Below are positions 1 to 24,938 of a DNA stretch of 64,000 nt, piece by piece. A program made the position numbers and the translations under genes. Position 1 is the first letter of the stretch. The number at the start of each line of letters is the position of its first letter. The stretch comes from Polyodon spathula (lineage: Eukaryota; Chordata; Actinopteri; Acipenseriformes; Polyodontidae). Location of the stretch: assembly GCF_017654505.1 (NCBI RefSeq), contig NC_054539.1:66510256-66574255 (forward strand), given 5' to 3'. Under the pieces are notes generated by a model that did not search any database, had not been told where the DNA came from, and saw nothing but the letters and a program-made list of their open reading frames with translations.

Positions 1-911
1 AACAAACAAGCACAAACACCATCTGTTGGCTTTTTTGGATATGCATTATTCAAAGGAAATAAAACAGAGGGGGTTGTACTGATTTTGGGTTTAAGTGCTG
101 ACTTTATAAGGCAGCCAAAGTTATTTAGATATGTTACTAAACTAATGCACACTGTATTTTCCACTGTGGGCAAACTATCGACAAATGGTCCACTTCATAG
201 TAAATGCATGATGTGGGCAATCTGCCCACCATCATAGACTTTAGGTCACTAGGACTAAATGCTAATGAAATCAGACTAAATAAAACAGATAAATACCTAA
301 ATCACAGGGGTAAAAAAGAATATATTGTGAAGCTCTGTATTGGTGATGCATGTTGCAAACTCAAAATGTGTGGTACAGACAACCACATTCTCAAGTGAGA
401 GTTTCAGGCTGTGTAATTCTAGATTACCAATTAATATAGAGGATAGCACACCCTATTGAGTTTGAAAAATAGTTCAGAATAGCTGCACAAATGTATTCCA
501 AACCAAGCTCAGATGTGCGTCTGAAAAAATAGCAATACATAAAAGGACTTACTGCATATTGATACCAACACTCAAGCGAGGCAGCCTCAGAATATGGTCA
601 GGCATATGGGGCTGTATCAATGTGGGGACAATGTCTTTTTTTTACAAATGTAGTATTTTAACATTTAAAGTTGTTTGTAGTAGTGAAATAGCTTTAATTA
701 AAGTATATAATCTTGCATTAGCTAATTATCTAGATAAGTCTAGCATTAACTCACTTTGGGCTGGAGAATTAACCCATTTCAATAGCTTTAGTTCAATGGG
801 TCAAGGTTTGAGGAGCCTGCCAGTGAGAAGACAGACAACATTCTCAAGGCCATGCACTAAATCCGGGTTTGTTTTAGATGAGGAATAAAAGTAAATAGCT
901 GTTTTTCTAAC
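1..911. other. cyp39a1 3' intron, no recognised feature
   Basis: This stretch lies downstream of the last visible cyp39a1 exon on the minus strand. The remaining C-terminal coding exons (the segment after the heme-ligand loop) should follow, but I could not find a convincing match here, so they probably lie left of the window. The small ORFs in this stretch lack splice context or recognisable motifs. Confidence 0.5.
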
Positions 912-14258
<13,347 letters not shown>

Positions 14259-14659
14259 AGCTAGTGCTGCAGCTCAGAATACACAGTAAATTGTCACCTA
14301 CTACTGCATAAACCCGTCTTGCTTGACCTGAATTGTCATTCTGCAGGCGGTGAAATTCACCTGTCAAAAGCGTCAGCAAATCAAAAACTGATAACGTGTT
14401 CATCTGGACCAATGAAAACATAAAATAAACTGGCCCACTTAAAAAAGTGGGCCTCCGACCAAAACAACAATTTGTAAAGCAACATGGGAAATGTAGTTTA
14501 TTTAAATACCCACTCTCTTTTTTTGAACAATTAGAACACTTCAACTATCGGACTACATCGTCAATCGTCCGTCTGTGTTGCTCCTGATACTAGTATATCC
14601 AAGCAGAGGTCGCTGTGAGGTTTAGCAATGGGACAACATGTTTATTTGTCTATGACTAC

Positions 14660-15056
14660 AAAAGATTTAGAAGTGAGTAGTTTTTCGAGATTTACGATTA
14701 TACTGTATCTGTAGTTTTTCGAGATTTACGATTATGCTGTAAATACAGTATAATCGTAAATCTCGAAAAACTACTCACTATTAAATCTTTTGTAGTCATT
14801 TTTGTATTACTTTAGTATAAATACATGTTAATTTGGATTCATATGTTGTTTTTTTCTGACTTTATGTGAACGAAAAGACACACATTTGCCCGTTTTCCCA
14901 TTGGAAATAGTGATATTTTGAAATATCACTGTCCTGGTCACAAAAGTAAAGTTTGTGGGGAATAATAGCCATTTTCTATACTTTTCAGGCATAAGCAATT
15001 AGGAAATAACACTTACTACCCAGGAACAAAAAAGAAAAAAATGTGTTACACGGTGT
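14660..15056. mobile_element. Long-inverted-repeat element, copy 2 (rearranged)
   Basis: The right part (14746-15056) matches copy 1 at 9777-10092 almost base for base. The left part (14660-14740) is an inverted and partly duplicated copy of the internal segment with TTTTTCGAGATTTACGATTA, not of the terminal arm. The element therefore folds around about 14743. Confidence 0.7.
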
Positions 15057-15440
15057 ATTCATTTGTTTTGATTTAAAACATGAACTACACTACTAGCCCA
15101 GTATGTGGAAAAAGTCGTCTTTGTAAATGTGTCGCAGCTATAGCTGTGATAGGTATACTCATTCCTTATATATTTTTTAAAAATCACTATTTATTCTTAA
15201 GTACTACGAATTTACATCATTTAATTCCTTCACCTTATCTGTGACGCGCTGTGACAAGTAGTACTTTAGGATGTAGACAGTTTCAGAAACGTTCTACACA
15301 ACCAGAAGCCCTGCAAGTAAACCGGAATGCTGTCCAGCTCCTAAAATTACGAGTTTTATTCAGTAGATATTCAAAAGTTTGGGAATTTGTATCACTACAA
15401 TTAAGGATGAATGCATTGTTTCCCAATTAAACAAGTATGC

Positions 15441-15444
<4 letters not shown>

Positions 15445-15516
<72 letters not shown>

Positions 15517-15543
15517 ATTTTGTAATCTATAATAATTAATATA

Positions 15544-15590
<47 letters not shown>
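15445..15590. repeat. (TA)n microsatellites, two arrays
   Basis: Two long alternating T/A arrays are separated by about 35 bp of AT-rich sequence. Confidence 0.97.
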
Positions 15591-16514
15591 TAAACAGTTG
15601 ATTACATAACCTGCCATTCTTCTTTTTTTAAATCCATAATATTCAAACAAAGTGTGCCTCTTTGGCTGGGTGTAAACTTTAGACTGAAATCTAAGAATGC
15701 ACTGTATAAATGAATTGTATTCCCTCACTTTAGTAACTTTTCCTCTGGACTTGACAAAGACCAGACTGCAAGTCCAAGTGAGGCTGGCCTTCGTGGTCAT
15801 GGAGTTGGAAGCAGCATGAGAACACCATGCAGGGGAAGGATCCGCACAGCAGCAGGGATAGTTCAAGAAGGACCGTTGAAACTGGCAGGGTGTCACATCT
15901 GACATCTACAGACAATTTTCTGCCTAGATTGTTTTATTTATATTTTATATCCCTGTGGCGAAAGTCTAGATAGTAAAGCCTTTTTGTGTACAAGTGTCAT
16001 TTACATGGTGTCGGTATCTACAGTATAGGTCATGGTGATCTGTTTTCGCATCCTGGCCTTTGGTTGTTTATACAGCAAACAAACTGGTGTTGTCAGTAGG
16101 CTTAGCCAACACATGTGGCCGAGTTAAACTGCAATGTTTTGTTTATTGTTATCTCCTATAAACATGTCAGTAGTGCAGATGAGTTAAAAAAAAAAAAAAA
16201 AAAAAAAAAAGTTGTTAAACAACTTTTTAATTATTGTAGGGTAAGTAGTATGATTTAAATCTTTTTTTTTTTTCTTTTATACCACAGTATTTGTAAATTA
16301 CCTAGAAGAATTCTAATACCTTTCGCAATTCTGGATCAAGTTCGTCAGTCTGCTGTGTCGTAACACAGTGGGTTATGTGTGGTTCAGTGGTGATCAACGT
16401 CCTTCTACTGGTCATACAGTAATTTAAAGTTCAAAGCTTAGTATTGTGACAGAGATCGAATGACGCTTGGTACTACAGTAGGCTATACACTACAGCAATA
16501 TATTCTATATAGGA

Positions 16515-16640
16515 GGCTGTTTGGTCTGGTGGTTAAAGAAAAGGACTTGTAACCAGTGACTTGCTCAGGGTCACAGGGTCACAGTGTGACCCTGAGCAAG
16601 TCACTTAACCTCATTGTGCTCCATCTTTCAGCTGTGATGT
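16515..16640 (+). mobile_element. Rearranged SINE with perfect internal hairpin
   Basis: The head GTTTGGTCTGGTGGTTAAAG and the later GTGACCCTGAGCAAGTCAC are hallmarks of a tRNA-derived fish SINE. Here an 18-bp segment GACTTGCTCAGGGTCACA occurs inverted just before its normal copy, making a near-perfect hairpin at about 16558-16602 in place of the usual B-box region. Confidence 0.55.
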
Positions 16641-16654
16641 TGTTGACTCTTGTG

Positions 16655-17252
16655 AGAGATCGACTGACGCTTGGTGTTAGATCTCCCTCCTGACCTGAGA
16701 GGGTACTAGATAAAGGGGGAGCACAGTACCCTGGACTAAAAGGCATGACACTATTCCCTTGGGTAGGTGGAAGTCAGCCAGCTAGAGTTAACCTAAATGG
16801 AGTATACGTATTGCTGAGAACCGCAAGTGTTTGTTTTGTGTTTGTAAAGTGTCTGCTGTAACTGTTGTTTGTCTTTTTAGACTATCAGTAACACGATCCG
16901 GAGCTGGAGTACAAGCCAGCATTAACCCGGACATCACTTTTCACCCCAGCATTTCACAGAGTACTGTAATCACCACTAGCACTTACATTCATTCACTGTC
17001 TTGTGTTTGTGTTTCGTGTTTAGTGTGGGTGTTTGTAAGATCTGGACTTTTGGTTGCGGGTCAAACCCGGGGATTACAGTTACGAGTGATACACGCTGCA
17101 CTCCAGCATTTATTATTTGCAGGTGTTTGCCTTAGGGCTGTGGACATTGTTATAATTATTATCAATAAACAACCCTGCACTTGAAAGTAATTGTCTGTGT
17201 TTTGTACCTGTATAGCTCTGCACTCACCTGTATCCACTCACCACTTTGCCAC
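16655..17252 (+). mobile_element. Probable solo LTR
   Basis: A non-coding unit begins GAGATCGACTGACGCTTGG and carries a CAATAAACAA-type polyadenylation signal near 17163. It ends near TTTGCCACA. A second, diverged copy of the unit head lies at about 16444-16474, before the SINE. No internal retroelement genes are seen. Boundaries are approximate. Confidence 0.45.
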
Positions 17253-17964
17253 AAGCAGCTATCCTCACAAAACTATTGAGCACACAGAAGGCCCAGCTGT
17301 GACCACAGTACTAAAACATATTGTACTGTCAATTTTTCTCAGACCCCTTATGGTATCTCTGAATAGTTAATCGTCTTCTCTTTAAAAATATGCTTAATAT
17401 TTTAATGAGCAAGACAGCTAGTAAAATCGTACCCCAAAATGTTATTTTTGTAGGAAAGCAGTACAACGGAATGGGAGTTTGTTGCCAGATAACTTCATTC
17501 AGGCTACTTTCTCAACATAAACTTGATCTTACAAATTCTGGTCTTGCTAATAATTATCATTGCTTTACCAATTTGTTCAGAATTACCCTTTATTTTTTAA
17601 AATACTTGCCCTTGCAGTGTTTAAGGAATTGCTCATGGGTTATTGCATTATCCTGTTACCAGCATATCACCTTCTTCAGGGCACCTCACTCAAGTTCCAG
17701 ATGCTACTAAAACCTCAAAGATCGGGTTTGGTTTTCAACTATTACATTACACATCCATGTGACAGCAATTGCTGTAGGTAATAGTTGGGCTTTTCAATAG
17801 GATTATATGCCCTAGCCAGACACTTGTGTACATTAGACTTGTTTAAAGTTAATAATTCACTTAATGGTTATATGGGTACAGAATGAAACAACTACTGTAA
17901 TTTAGTAAGAAAAACATAACATTTGTCACTTTTTTTTTCTCTCTGGTTGTTCCAAATTATTCAG

Positions 17965-18427
17965 GGGTGAGGATGGTATCTCATGAACAGCTGCTGGAAT
18001 CCAGACTGGACAGAAATGAAGATGACAGTTTTCCTTTGTGGTCAGTAGTAATATTTATAGTTGAAAGTTAAATATTTATGACAATAACTGATTTGTAATG
18101 ATAACACATTTATATTATAACAAACTGTTCACTGTTTTGTAACCTGAATATGGTCAAACCAGTACAGGTTTAGTGCAGTGACAAAAAATAAATTGTCGTG
18201 ATTCGCAAACATGGCAAAAAAACAAACCTCTTTCATAATAACCCACTTTGTATTTATTTTACTTTTATATTTAAATTACTGTAATAAAGATTTTGTCACT
18301 CAGGAAAGCAGGATTTGGTGCTATGATGGCTGGTGCCATTAGCCAGTTTTTTGCCAGTCCAACAGATCTGGTAAAAGTCCAGATGCGGATGGAAGGGAGG
18401 AGATTTAAAGGCAAACTCCCCAAATGA
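17965..18427 (+). pseudogene. slc25a27: slc25a27 (UCP4 mitochondrial carrier) two-exon relic
   Basis: UCP4 is a six-helix inner-membrane carrier coded by about nine exons. Only two consecutive exons are visible: 17965-18040 (GVRMVSHEQLLESR then the acidic NEDDSFPLW) and 18304 onward ([19 protein letters not shown], then the carrier signature [13 protein letters not shown]). They splice in phase through a split Trp codon with GT/AG ends. The second exon then meets TGA at 18425-18427 with no donor, instead of joining the next exon. No exons for the first carrier repeat or for the rest of the protein are present upstream or downstream. The position and orientation (divergent from cyp39a1) match the human locus, so this is a native relic and not a retrocopy. 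Confidence 0.85.
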
Positions 18428-18840
18428 GGATAACGATAAAATCAGACATAACAATAAAACATTATAATTGGTTTTAGTGAATCTATCTTCAAACTGCGTG
18501 ACCTCAAAAGAGTAGTAAGGAGACAACCTCTTTTAAACAGTAAGTTCCCCAGAATATCTCCATGTACTTCACTTCCCCCCATCAGCCCATACACTACCCA
18601 TCATCCATCAATACCTAGGCGCTTCAAGTTCCTCTCCCATTTGGCTCCCCCAATGCAATCCAGTATCGCATTATATAGTCGTGGCAATATCTTAGGCCAT
18701 CGCCACAGTTCTCCTTAACCATATTTTTATGAGTTGCTTTTAATTTCAAATGAGCTCATAGCCCTTTATAATCTCAATATGGCTAGGGTTTCTATTGTTG
18801 TGGGATATTGCCCCTTCTCGGGTTGTTTTATTTTAAGTTA

Positions 18841-19173
18841 TCACAGATGATAACCTGGCATAACTGAAACATTGTCTTTCTGCCTATGACTGACTCCATA
18901 ACTACAAAGTGCAACGGACAGCAGATAGGCTGTCAGCCAGACCTCAGGAATAGCTGTGGCCTGGGAGAAGGCAATGTGATTGGGAATTGCCATCACATGG
19001 TCTTCTGGCACTGTGGCATACTGTGCATTTCCTGATCTTGACAGCAGTGCCATGACCCTGTCTCCTACTGACCATTAGCTCCTGCAGCCAGCTCCCAGAC
19101 TTGATGCAACTCCAGCAGCCTCCAGACCCAATATTGCATTGGCTCCTGGAGGGGGAGGGTAACTTCCTCTTCT
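18841..19173 (-). pseudogene. tp53i3: tp53i3 (PIG3 quinone oxidoreductase) relic
   Basis: One minus-strand frame reads PPPPGANAILGLEAAG, then GDRVMALLSRSGNAQYATVP and FSQATAIPEVWLTAY. These are the N-terminal GroES-like and linker segments of the TP53I3 family of NADPH quinone oxidoreductases. A TAA stop interrupts the frame just before the WSVGDRV segment. After TAYLL the match fades to a weak trace of the QxGDxVLVHAG strand and then ends at a stop. The Rossmann domain exons are not seen. A splice acceptor-like CTTGCAG precedes 19173. The neighbour pfn4 on the same strand matches human 2p23.3 order, so this is likely an in-place relic. Confidence 0.85.
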
Positions 19174-19566
19174 CTGCAAGGGCAAACATTATAAAACATC
19201 TACAGTTCAGTGCTGACATACCGCATTTATGAATTTTCAGAGGTTGTTACTATTACCTCTGATTTGGTAGTGAACGGTAATTAAAGAATGTAAGACTTTA
19301 ACTTATCAGAATCTGTTACTGTTATAACTGTACAGTAGGGTACTGCAAGGTCATTTAGAATGGGATATGTTTGCTTATTCAGATATTTATTTTCCTAGTC
19401 ATCTCTGTATGGGTTGCCTGTTGCATGTCGGAGTGCTGGCACCGACTTTTATAATGCACTACAAAGAAATACCACTCTAATTAATTACGTTATGTTATTA
19501 TGTTATAATTATTATGTTTAAGCTCATGAGAAATATATTGATTGGTGATGTTTTCTGCAATCAATG

Positions 19567-19579
19567 TATATATATATAT

Positions 19580-19613
<34 letters not shown>

Positions 19614-19641
19614 ATATATATTATATATATATATATATATA
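19567..19641. repeat. (TA)n microsatellite, interrupted
   Basis: Alternating T/A runs with regular TTA interruptions. Confidence 0.95.
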
Positions 19642-20058
19642 TTGAAACTATATTAACTTAGATCGTTAAAACAGGTACAACATTTATCTGAGGAATGATG
19701 ACGTTTTTTATTTGAGCGGCGGGCACGCCTGTCCCAGGATCAGATTCAGAGAATCAGAAACAAGTCTAAACATTAATTTAGCTGAAACATTTCCAGTTTC
19801 TGCTCTTAACTGTATAAAACAGAAACTTGTGTGGTCCGTACCTTAAATATGGAACGGTGTTCTTTACATTAATTTTCGTTTTACATTGTATGTACGATTT
19901 AAATAAAGATCAGCCCTAAATGCTGACAGTATCTGCAAGAGTTTTTTTATTTTTTTGGGCAGAATTCATCATGAATTAAGAGTCAACACTAAAGAGATTA
20001 CGTGTACACATTTAAAAGACGAGTGCCAAAGTTTACAACTCCCGAGTGTTTGCAAACA

Positions 20059-20072
20059 CTGCCATCTAGTGG
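20059..20072 (-). promoter_or_regulatory. Candidate CTCF core motif, perfect consensus
   Basis: On the minus strand the 14-mer is CCACTAGATGGCAG, which fits CCASYAGRKGGCRS at every position. It lies between the decayed slc25a27/tp53i3 stretch and the conserved pfn4-fam228-itsn2 block, a plausible insulator position. Such 14-mers can also be carried by repeats. Confidence 0.5.
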
Positions 20073-20133
20073 TTAGTAACGAGAATATCGTATGGACTTC
20101 TGTCTGTTTTTACCCATAAATAAATATGTATTC

Positions 20134-20266
<133 letters not shown>

Positions 20267-20834
20267 CGAAACATTGGGTGGCTGGCTCTTTGAGCTAATA
20301 TATATATAGTTCTAACAAGAATGTGCCAGCACTACTGGTAACTGAAGGCACGATGGTGATAAATGAGAAAGAGAGCCACCCTCGATGAATCCATTTAAAC
20401 CAGATTTTACACTGGTCTTAGTATTATTTTTTTAAATGTATTTGTTTTTCATATTTCTGCATGTGTTATATCATCATTTTCTTTGGCAGTGTTACGGTGA
20501 GCAGTGATCGTTAACGCAGTGTTTTCTCCTTTTTGGGAATTCAATCTTTGGAACAAAGAGAAATTCTTGTCAGTTACCTGATACACTTATTATTTCCCCT
20601 TCAATTCCACATGCATGGCTTAACACAAAAATAATACCCTATGCTATTTTTGTTTACATCTACCATGGCAGCTAAGCTATTTAAATAAGAAGGCATTTTT
20701 TTTAATTCATTTTAGTAAGAAATCACCAAGGCACATCACCAACAGCACAGCTGAAGAAATTATAATAATAATCAAGGATATAGGACATAATGCTTTCATC
20801 TAGATTTGGTAAGTATTTTAAAATCAAAGATAGG

Positions 20835-20998
20835 GTTCTAAACATCCAAATATGTCTATATAATGCAGAATTTGGAGAACATTGAAGAACAGTTCTAAAC
20901 ATCCAAATATGTCTAGGTAATGCAGAATTTGGAGAACACTGAAGAACAGTTCTAAACATCCAAATATGTCTAGGTAATGCAGAATTTGAAGAATATTG
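20835..20998. repeat. 57-bp minisatellite, three copies
   Basis: Units start at 20835, 20892 and 20949 and share GTTCTAAACATCCAAATATG. Copies differ by a few bases; the last is slightly diverged at its end. It is non-coding and intergenic. Confidence 0.92.
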
Positions 20999-21480
20999 TA
21001 TTGATCCAGAATATTCTACTGCTTTATATAACTTTAAATTAAATAGTATTTTAATAATACACATACAGAGTTTGATGGGTCATCACTAAAGTTGTGGTAT
21101 TTTATTCCTGTAGATTGCCATAATGTAGCTGGATGGCGGTTTTCTCCCAATTAAATTTGGAATATGGTCATAAAATGGGTTTATCTACAATCCATGCATT
21201 ATGGGGTTAAATAATACTACTAATGTCAAAATATATGTTCTGTATGATTTTAAATCTTTTAGGCAGCAAAACCCTTTCTCCACTGTATTTCACCCTTTCT
21301 AATTGCAATGTACAATATTAAAATATGACGCTAGTATTCCGTATTGAATTTTAACATACACTACCTGCTGAATACCTGTAATTAAGAGAAATCCCAAAAA
21401 TCAATTTGTACCTATTTTTTTAAAGATCATGTTACCATTATCTTTCCTTCTTTTAAAAGTATTACAGCCTCTCCTTCAAC

Positions 21481-22242
21481 ATGATAAAAAGACAACTGAA
21501 ATTCAGACAGAAAACATCCGCCCTGTCTGCAGACGTAAGGCTTAAGAACAAAAGAGAAAATGCACAGCTACAGATTAAACTGGACCATCTTAACTTAAGG
21601 TATCGAGTTGCTTTTACAACTCTCCATTATGAAACTACAGCTGTAATGAAAGAACATCATAATTTGCTCTGTGTAAAGGGCAGTACCCACCGGGCAACTG
21701 CTGACAACACCATGAAAGAACTACAGCTGCACAAGGAAAACAAGGAGACGAACAATCACACGCAGATCGGCATGCTTTCACAAAAGCCATATATATATAG
21801 GCACCCTAGGATAGTTTCCTCTAAATCTGATTATTGCAGAAATGTCACGTCTTCTTTGAGTTCATCTCGTGCTTGGTCTGGGCATAGCTTTAAAACAGAT
21901 TCCAAATTAAACGTAACAGATGACAGGCTTTCAGTGAGTAGAAATAGGAGGAAGGAGTTACAATTAACTTCCTCCCATCTGAGGCCCAAATCAACCCCAC
22001 TTTTACCAGGAAGCAGTGAAGTCAATCCTGCAGAGACAGGCATCCGGGTTCTCACATGCAGGCAGCTAAGACACATTGCAACAATTGACAGTATTTGTAA
22101 AAAGGAACTGGCCAGACAAAAAGAGAATGAAAAACAAGAAAAAGAAAGGAAGAAGCTGTATATGGAAGACCAACTCAATCAGAAAATTAAAGAATTCTTG
22201 AATACACTCAAACAAGAGACTGTAACCAATGTAGCAGTGTGA
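21481..22242 (+). CDS. Unrecognised coiled-coil protein, probably a last or single coding exon
   Basis: A 253-codon ORF runs from ATG 21481 to TGA 22240-22242. I do not recognise the family. The N-terminal third is Lys/Arg/Gln-rich and helical (KRQLKFRQKTSALSADVRLK, then a possible coiled coil). The middle is Ser/Thr-rich and low in order. The C-terminal ~55 residues are again a charged helix (KKELARQKENEKQEKERKKL). A splice acceptor (TTCTTTTAAAAG at about 21459) stands 21 nt upstream and the frame is open across it, so the exon may be the terminal exon of a longer gene. AATAAA-type signals follow near 22641. It overlaps no repeat. Genuine coding status rests on ORF length and composition only. 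Confidence 0.55.
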   Translation: MIKRQLKFRQKTSALSADVRLKNKRENAQLQIKLDHLNLRYRVAFTTLHYETTAVMKEHHNLLCVKGSTHRATADNTMKELQLHKENKETNNHTQIGMLSQKPYIYRHPRIVSSKSDYCRNVTSSLSSSRAWSGHSFKTDSKLNVTDDRLSVSRNRRKELQLTSSHLRPKSTPLLPGSSEVNPAETGIRVLTCRQLRHIATIDSICKKELARQKENEKQEKERKKLYMEDQLNQKIKEFLNTLKQETVTNVAV

Positions 22243-23100
22243 GATTAATAATCATTTTTACAGCTGGTAATGATTTGCATTTCAGTACGATAAACAATGC
22301 AAATATAAATTCACTTTAACGCTCCATTCTATAACAACTTTTGTTGCTTTCTTTTTACTTATCCACAATTATTTATGTTACTCTTCTGCAAGCAAAACAA
22401 TTTGCTAAAATAACATATAATCCCATCCCTTCGGTATATAGGTTATATATTGTTAAATGTTATAAATAGTACAATTGTATGTTGCTTGTGCTTGATTTTA
22501 TTTAACTGTGTGATAAATGTACATCATGAAATTGCTACACCCATGTGCTACATATTGCATTTTTTCAGTTAAGCCCCCTCCAACTGAAAGTCATTTAGAC
22601 TCACATTATTTATACTTGATTCTTATTAACATTTTATAGCAATAAAAAATTGCTTTTTCAGTAAGGAACTATATGGTAGCTAATTTCCAGTTAAAAAATA
22701 AACAGCAGATGATAGTCCATGTGCTCCACTGAATCACTGTTTTTAGTTTCTCATTGCAATAAACAGAATTTTCTGGGGTTTTTTTCTTCTAAGAATTGTG
22801 GTCTCATTTTCCCTTTTCTCTTAAATAATCAGCTAAAAGAAGAAAAAAAAAACACTGAAAAGAAACTTTTCTATAAAACAATGTTTTTAGCTAAAATCAA
22901 ATAATGATTACAAAACAAAACGTGTTTTATGTATCAATGCTAAACATGTGGGTAATCTCGTCTAGAAATACTTAGTGTCTGATGTTTTGTTTTTATAAGA
23001 TGTTGCGGAAAATCAATATTGTTTATCTGGGATTCAAAAAGTGCATGATCGAGAAATAAATCTTACAAATGCTACCCAGTATGTGATATTCGCCTCTATT
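22243..23100. other. Intergenic between coiled-coil ORF and pfn4
   Basis: AT-rich sequence, probably the 3' UTR of the upstream ORF followed by spacer. The two genes are tail-to-tail here. No further feature is seen. Confidence 0.5.
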
Positions 23101-23106
23101 TTTATT
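23101..23106 (-). terminator. pfn4 polyadenylation signal
   Basis: AATAAA on the minus strand, about 30 nt after the inferred pfn4 stop codon at 23135-23137. Confidence 0.65.
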
Positions 23107-23134
23107 GAAATATATTTTTTAGGGTAGCACTTTT

Positions 23135-24304
23135 TCATCTCAGATCTGAACTGGAAAAGAACCAGGCTCACACTGAATTGTCATCACTGTAATGTTAATG
23201 CCAACAAATGCCAACCATGTATCTTACCTAGTTTTTCCACTGCTTCCACACACACACTTGGGTACATTTCTTCACAGTAGGTGGCCACTAAAATATATGT
23301 TCCAGTTTTAGCCAATATCAGCCCCTGGTCCTTCTATAAATAAGACAATAATTTGTAGTAATATTATAATTATGACAATTTTATAAACACAAACCTTATT
23401 TTTGTCTGATATAATATCAAAGTTCAGGATTCTAGTTCTTCATTTTGGCATTAAGATTAACATACTTAATAGGAAATGTGAAATGAATGTAGTCAGTACC
23501 ACACATGATTACCATGCAAGTAACTTCAAATTCGAATTTGAATTTTTTTTAAATTGCATTTTTTTTAAATTGATTTCTATTTTCCTTATTGTTTTATGTT
23601 GTTTGCAATCATACTCTTCAAGTATAATAAGTTAAATGCATTTTTTACTCACACTTTTTGAGTAGATGGAGTTCTTATCAGCTCTGACACATGTGTAATT
23701 GTTATCCTGGAAGTAAAGTCCTTCTTCCCTGATGCTTTTTGTTTGTTTAAATGCCTCTGCAAACTTCTGGACTTGCTGTGGCTGAATCTATGACCATTTT
23801 AAAAGTTACAATCTTAAAATGTTATAATTTACCTTTCTTCATCAGGTGAAATAACAAAATACATTACTGTGAATAATACAAGACACTTCACAATTTCAAT
23901 GGGTTCATGTGCCATTTGTTACCAGTGTGCATGTATCTGTCAAATATTTTGGCAGTTCTGACAAGAGGACAAACTATAATCAGGAATTTCACAAAAAACA
24001 GAGATTCAGAATATTTTGCTGAAAAACAACACAGCACCATTTAGATTAGACACAGATTTATGATGAGAATTTGAATCATGTGCTAAAACAACATGGTATC
24101 TTACAGTACTGTTTCATATTGACACATGGACACTGTACATAACCTGGACATGGGTCCAACCTAATTATTATATTTTAGGTTGCTTACATTAAATCGCGTA
24201 GAGGCTGCTACCACCGTGGAACATTTATAATTAATAACTGCTGCATTTTCAACATGCTTTGTCTCTATGAGACATTCATTAAGTAAATTCTGCAGCTGGT
24301 TCAT
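23135..24304 (-). CDS. pfn4: Profilin-4, complete
   Basis: Profilin-4 is a small, testis-biased profilin-fold protein; unlike classic profilins it has weak actin affinity and is linked to sperm-head/acrosome cytoskeleton. Coding exons are 24188-24304 (ATG; MNQLQNLLNECLIETKHV), 23653-23787 (EEGLYFQDNNYTCVRADK), 23228-23333 (TYILVATYCEEMYPSVCVEA) and a last short exon from 23145 to 23135. All have GT/AG junctions, and 117+135+106+11 nt give an open frame of 122 residues against about 129 in mammals. The last exon is inferred from an in-phase acceptor (CCAGTTCAG) giving only DLR before TGA, followed by AATAAA. It makes the tail shorter than the mammalian one. A non-coding first exon ends at a GTAAGT donor at 24938. 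The gene is divergent from fam228. Confidence 0.9.
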
Positions 24305-24596
24305 CTTCAAAGGCCCTGCATGGAAAAAGCAAAACAAAAACAATACAAAACACACAACGCAATATGATACAATGTATATAGTTATGTTTTACCGCATGCT
24401 GTTGCCTGGGTGTATCTCAATGAATCAATGATTGGAGCTTTACAACCGTGGAGTGAGTGCAAACACTGAGCCAGTTTCGTCTCATAGTGCCAACTGATGT
24501 GTCTTCATGACACCCTGGTACAGCCTTTCAGAATTCTATCAAACGCAAATTTGTGAATCGAGGTGTAATCTTTATTGATGTAGTTTTAAAATATTA

Positions 24597-24721
<125 letters not shown>

Positions 24722-24938
24722 TTGTCTGACATCAGTTATTGTAAATTTGTTGATTGTAAATATTAGTTAACTCCAAATAATTCACAATAATAAGTTATCT
24801 TTCCTTTAAACATGCACTGGTGCTGCTATATTCAGATAACCACATGGTGCTAATATTTCATTGCTTTTTAATTATCATTTAATTTATTTAATTGCATGCA
24901 AAGTCAATACAATGTTATGTATAAAACGTAAACTTACC

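Larger units (their letters stand above)
14259..17964. other. Intergenic region upstream of cyp39a1, mostly repeats
   Basis: This is the space between the divergent cyp39a1 start and the slc25a27 relic. It holds an inverted-repeat element, (TA)n arrays, a rearranged SINE and an LTR. I looked for the missing first exons of slc25a27 and found none. No other protein-coding signal is supported. Confidence 0.6.

Noticed and set aside
20835..20998. Three regularly spaced repeats considered as a CRISPR-like array
   Set aside because: The units are contiguous 57-bp tandem copies without unique spacers, in a vertebrate genome: a minisatellite.
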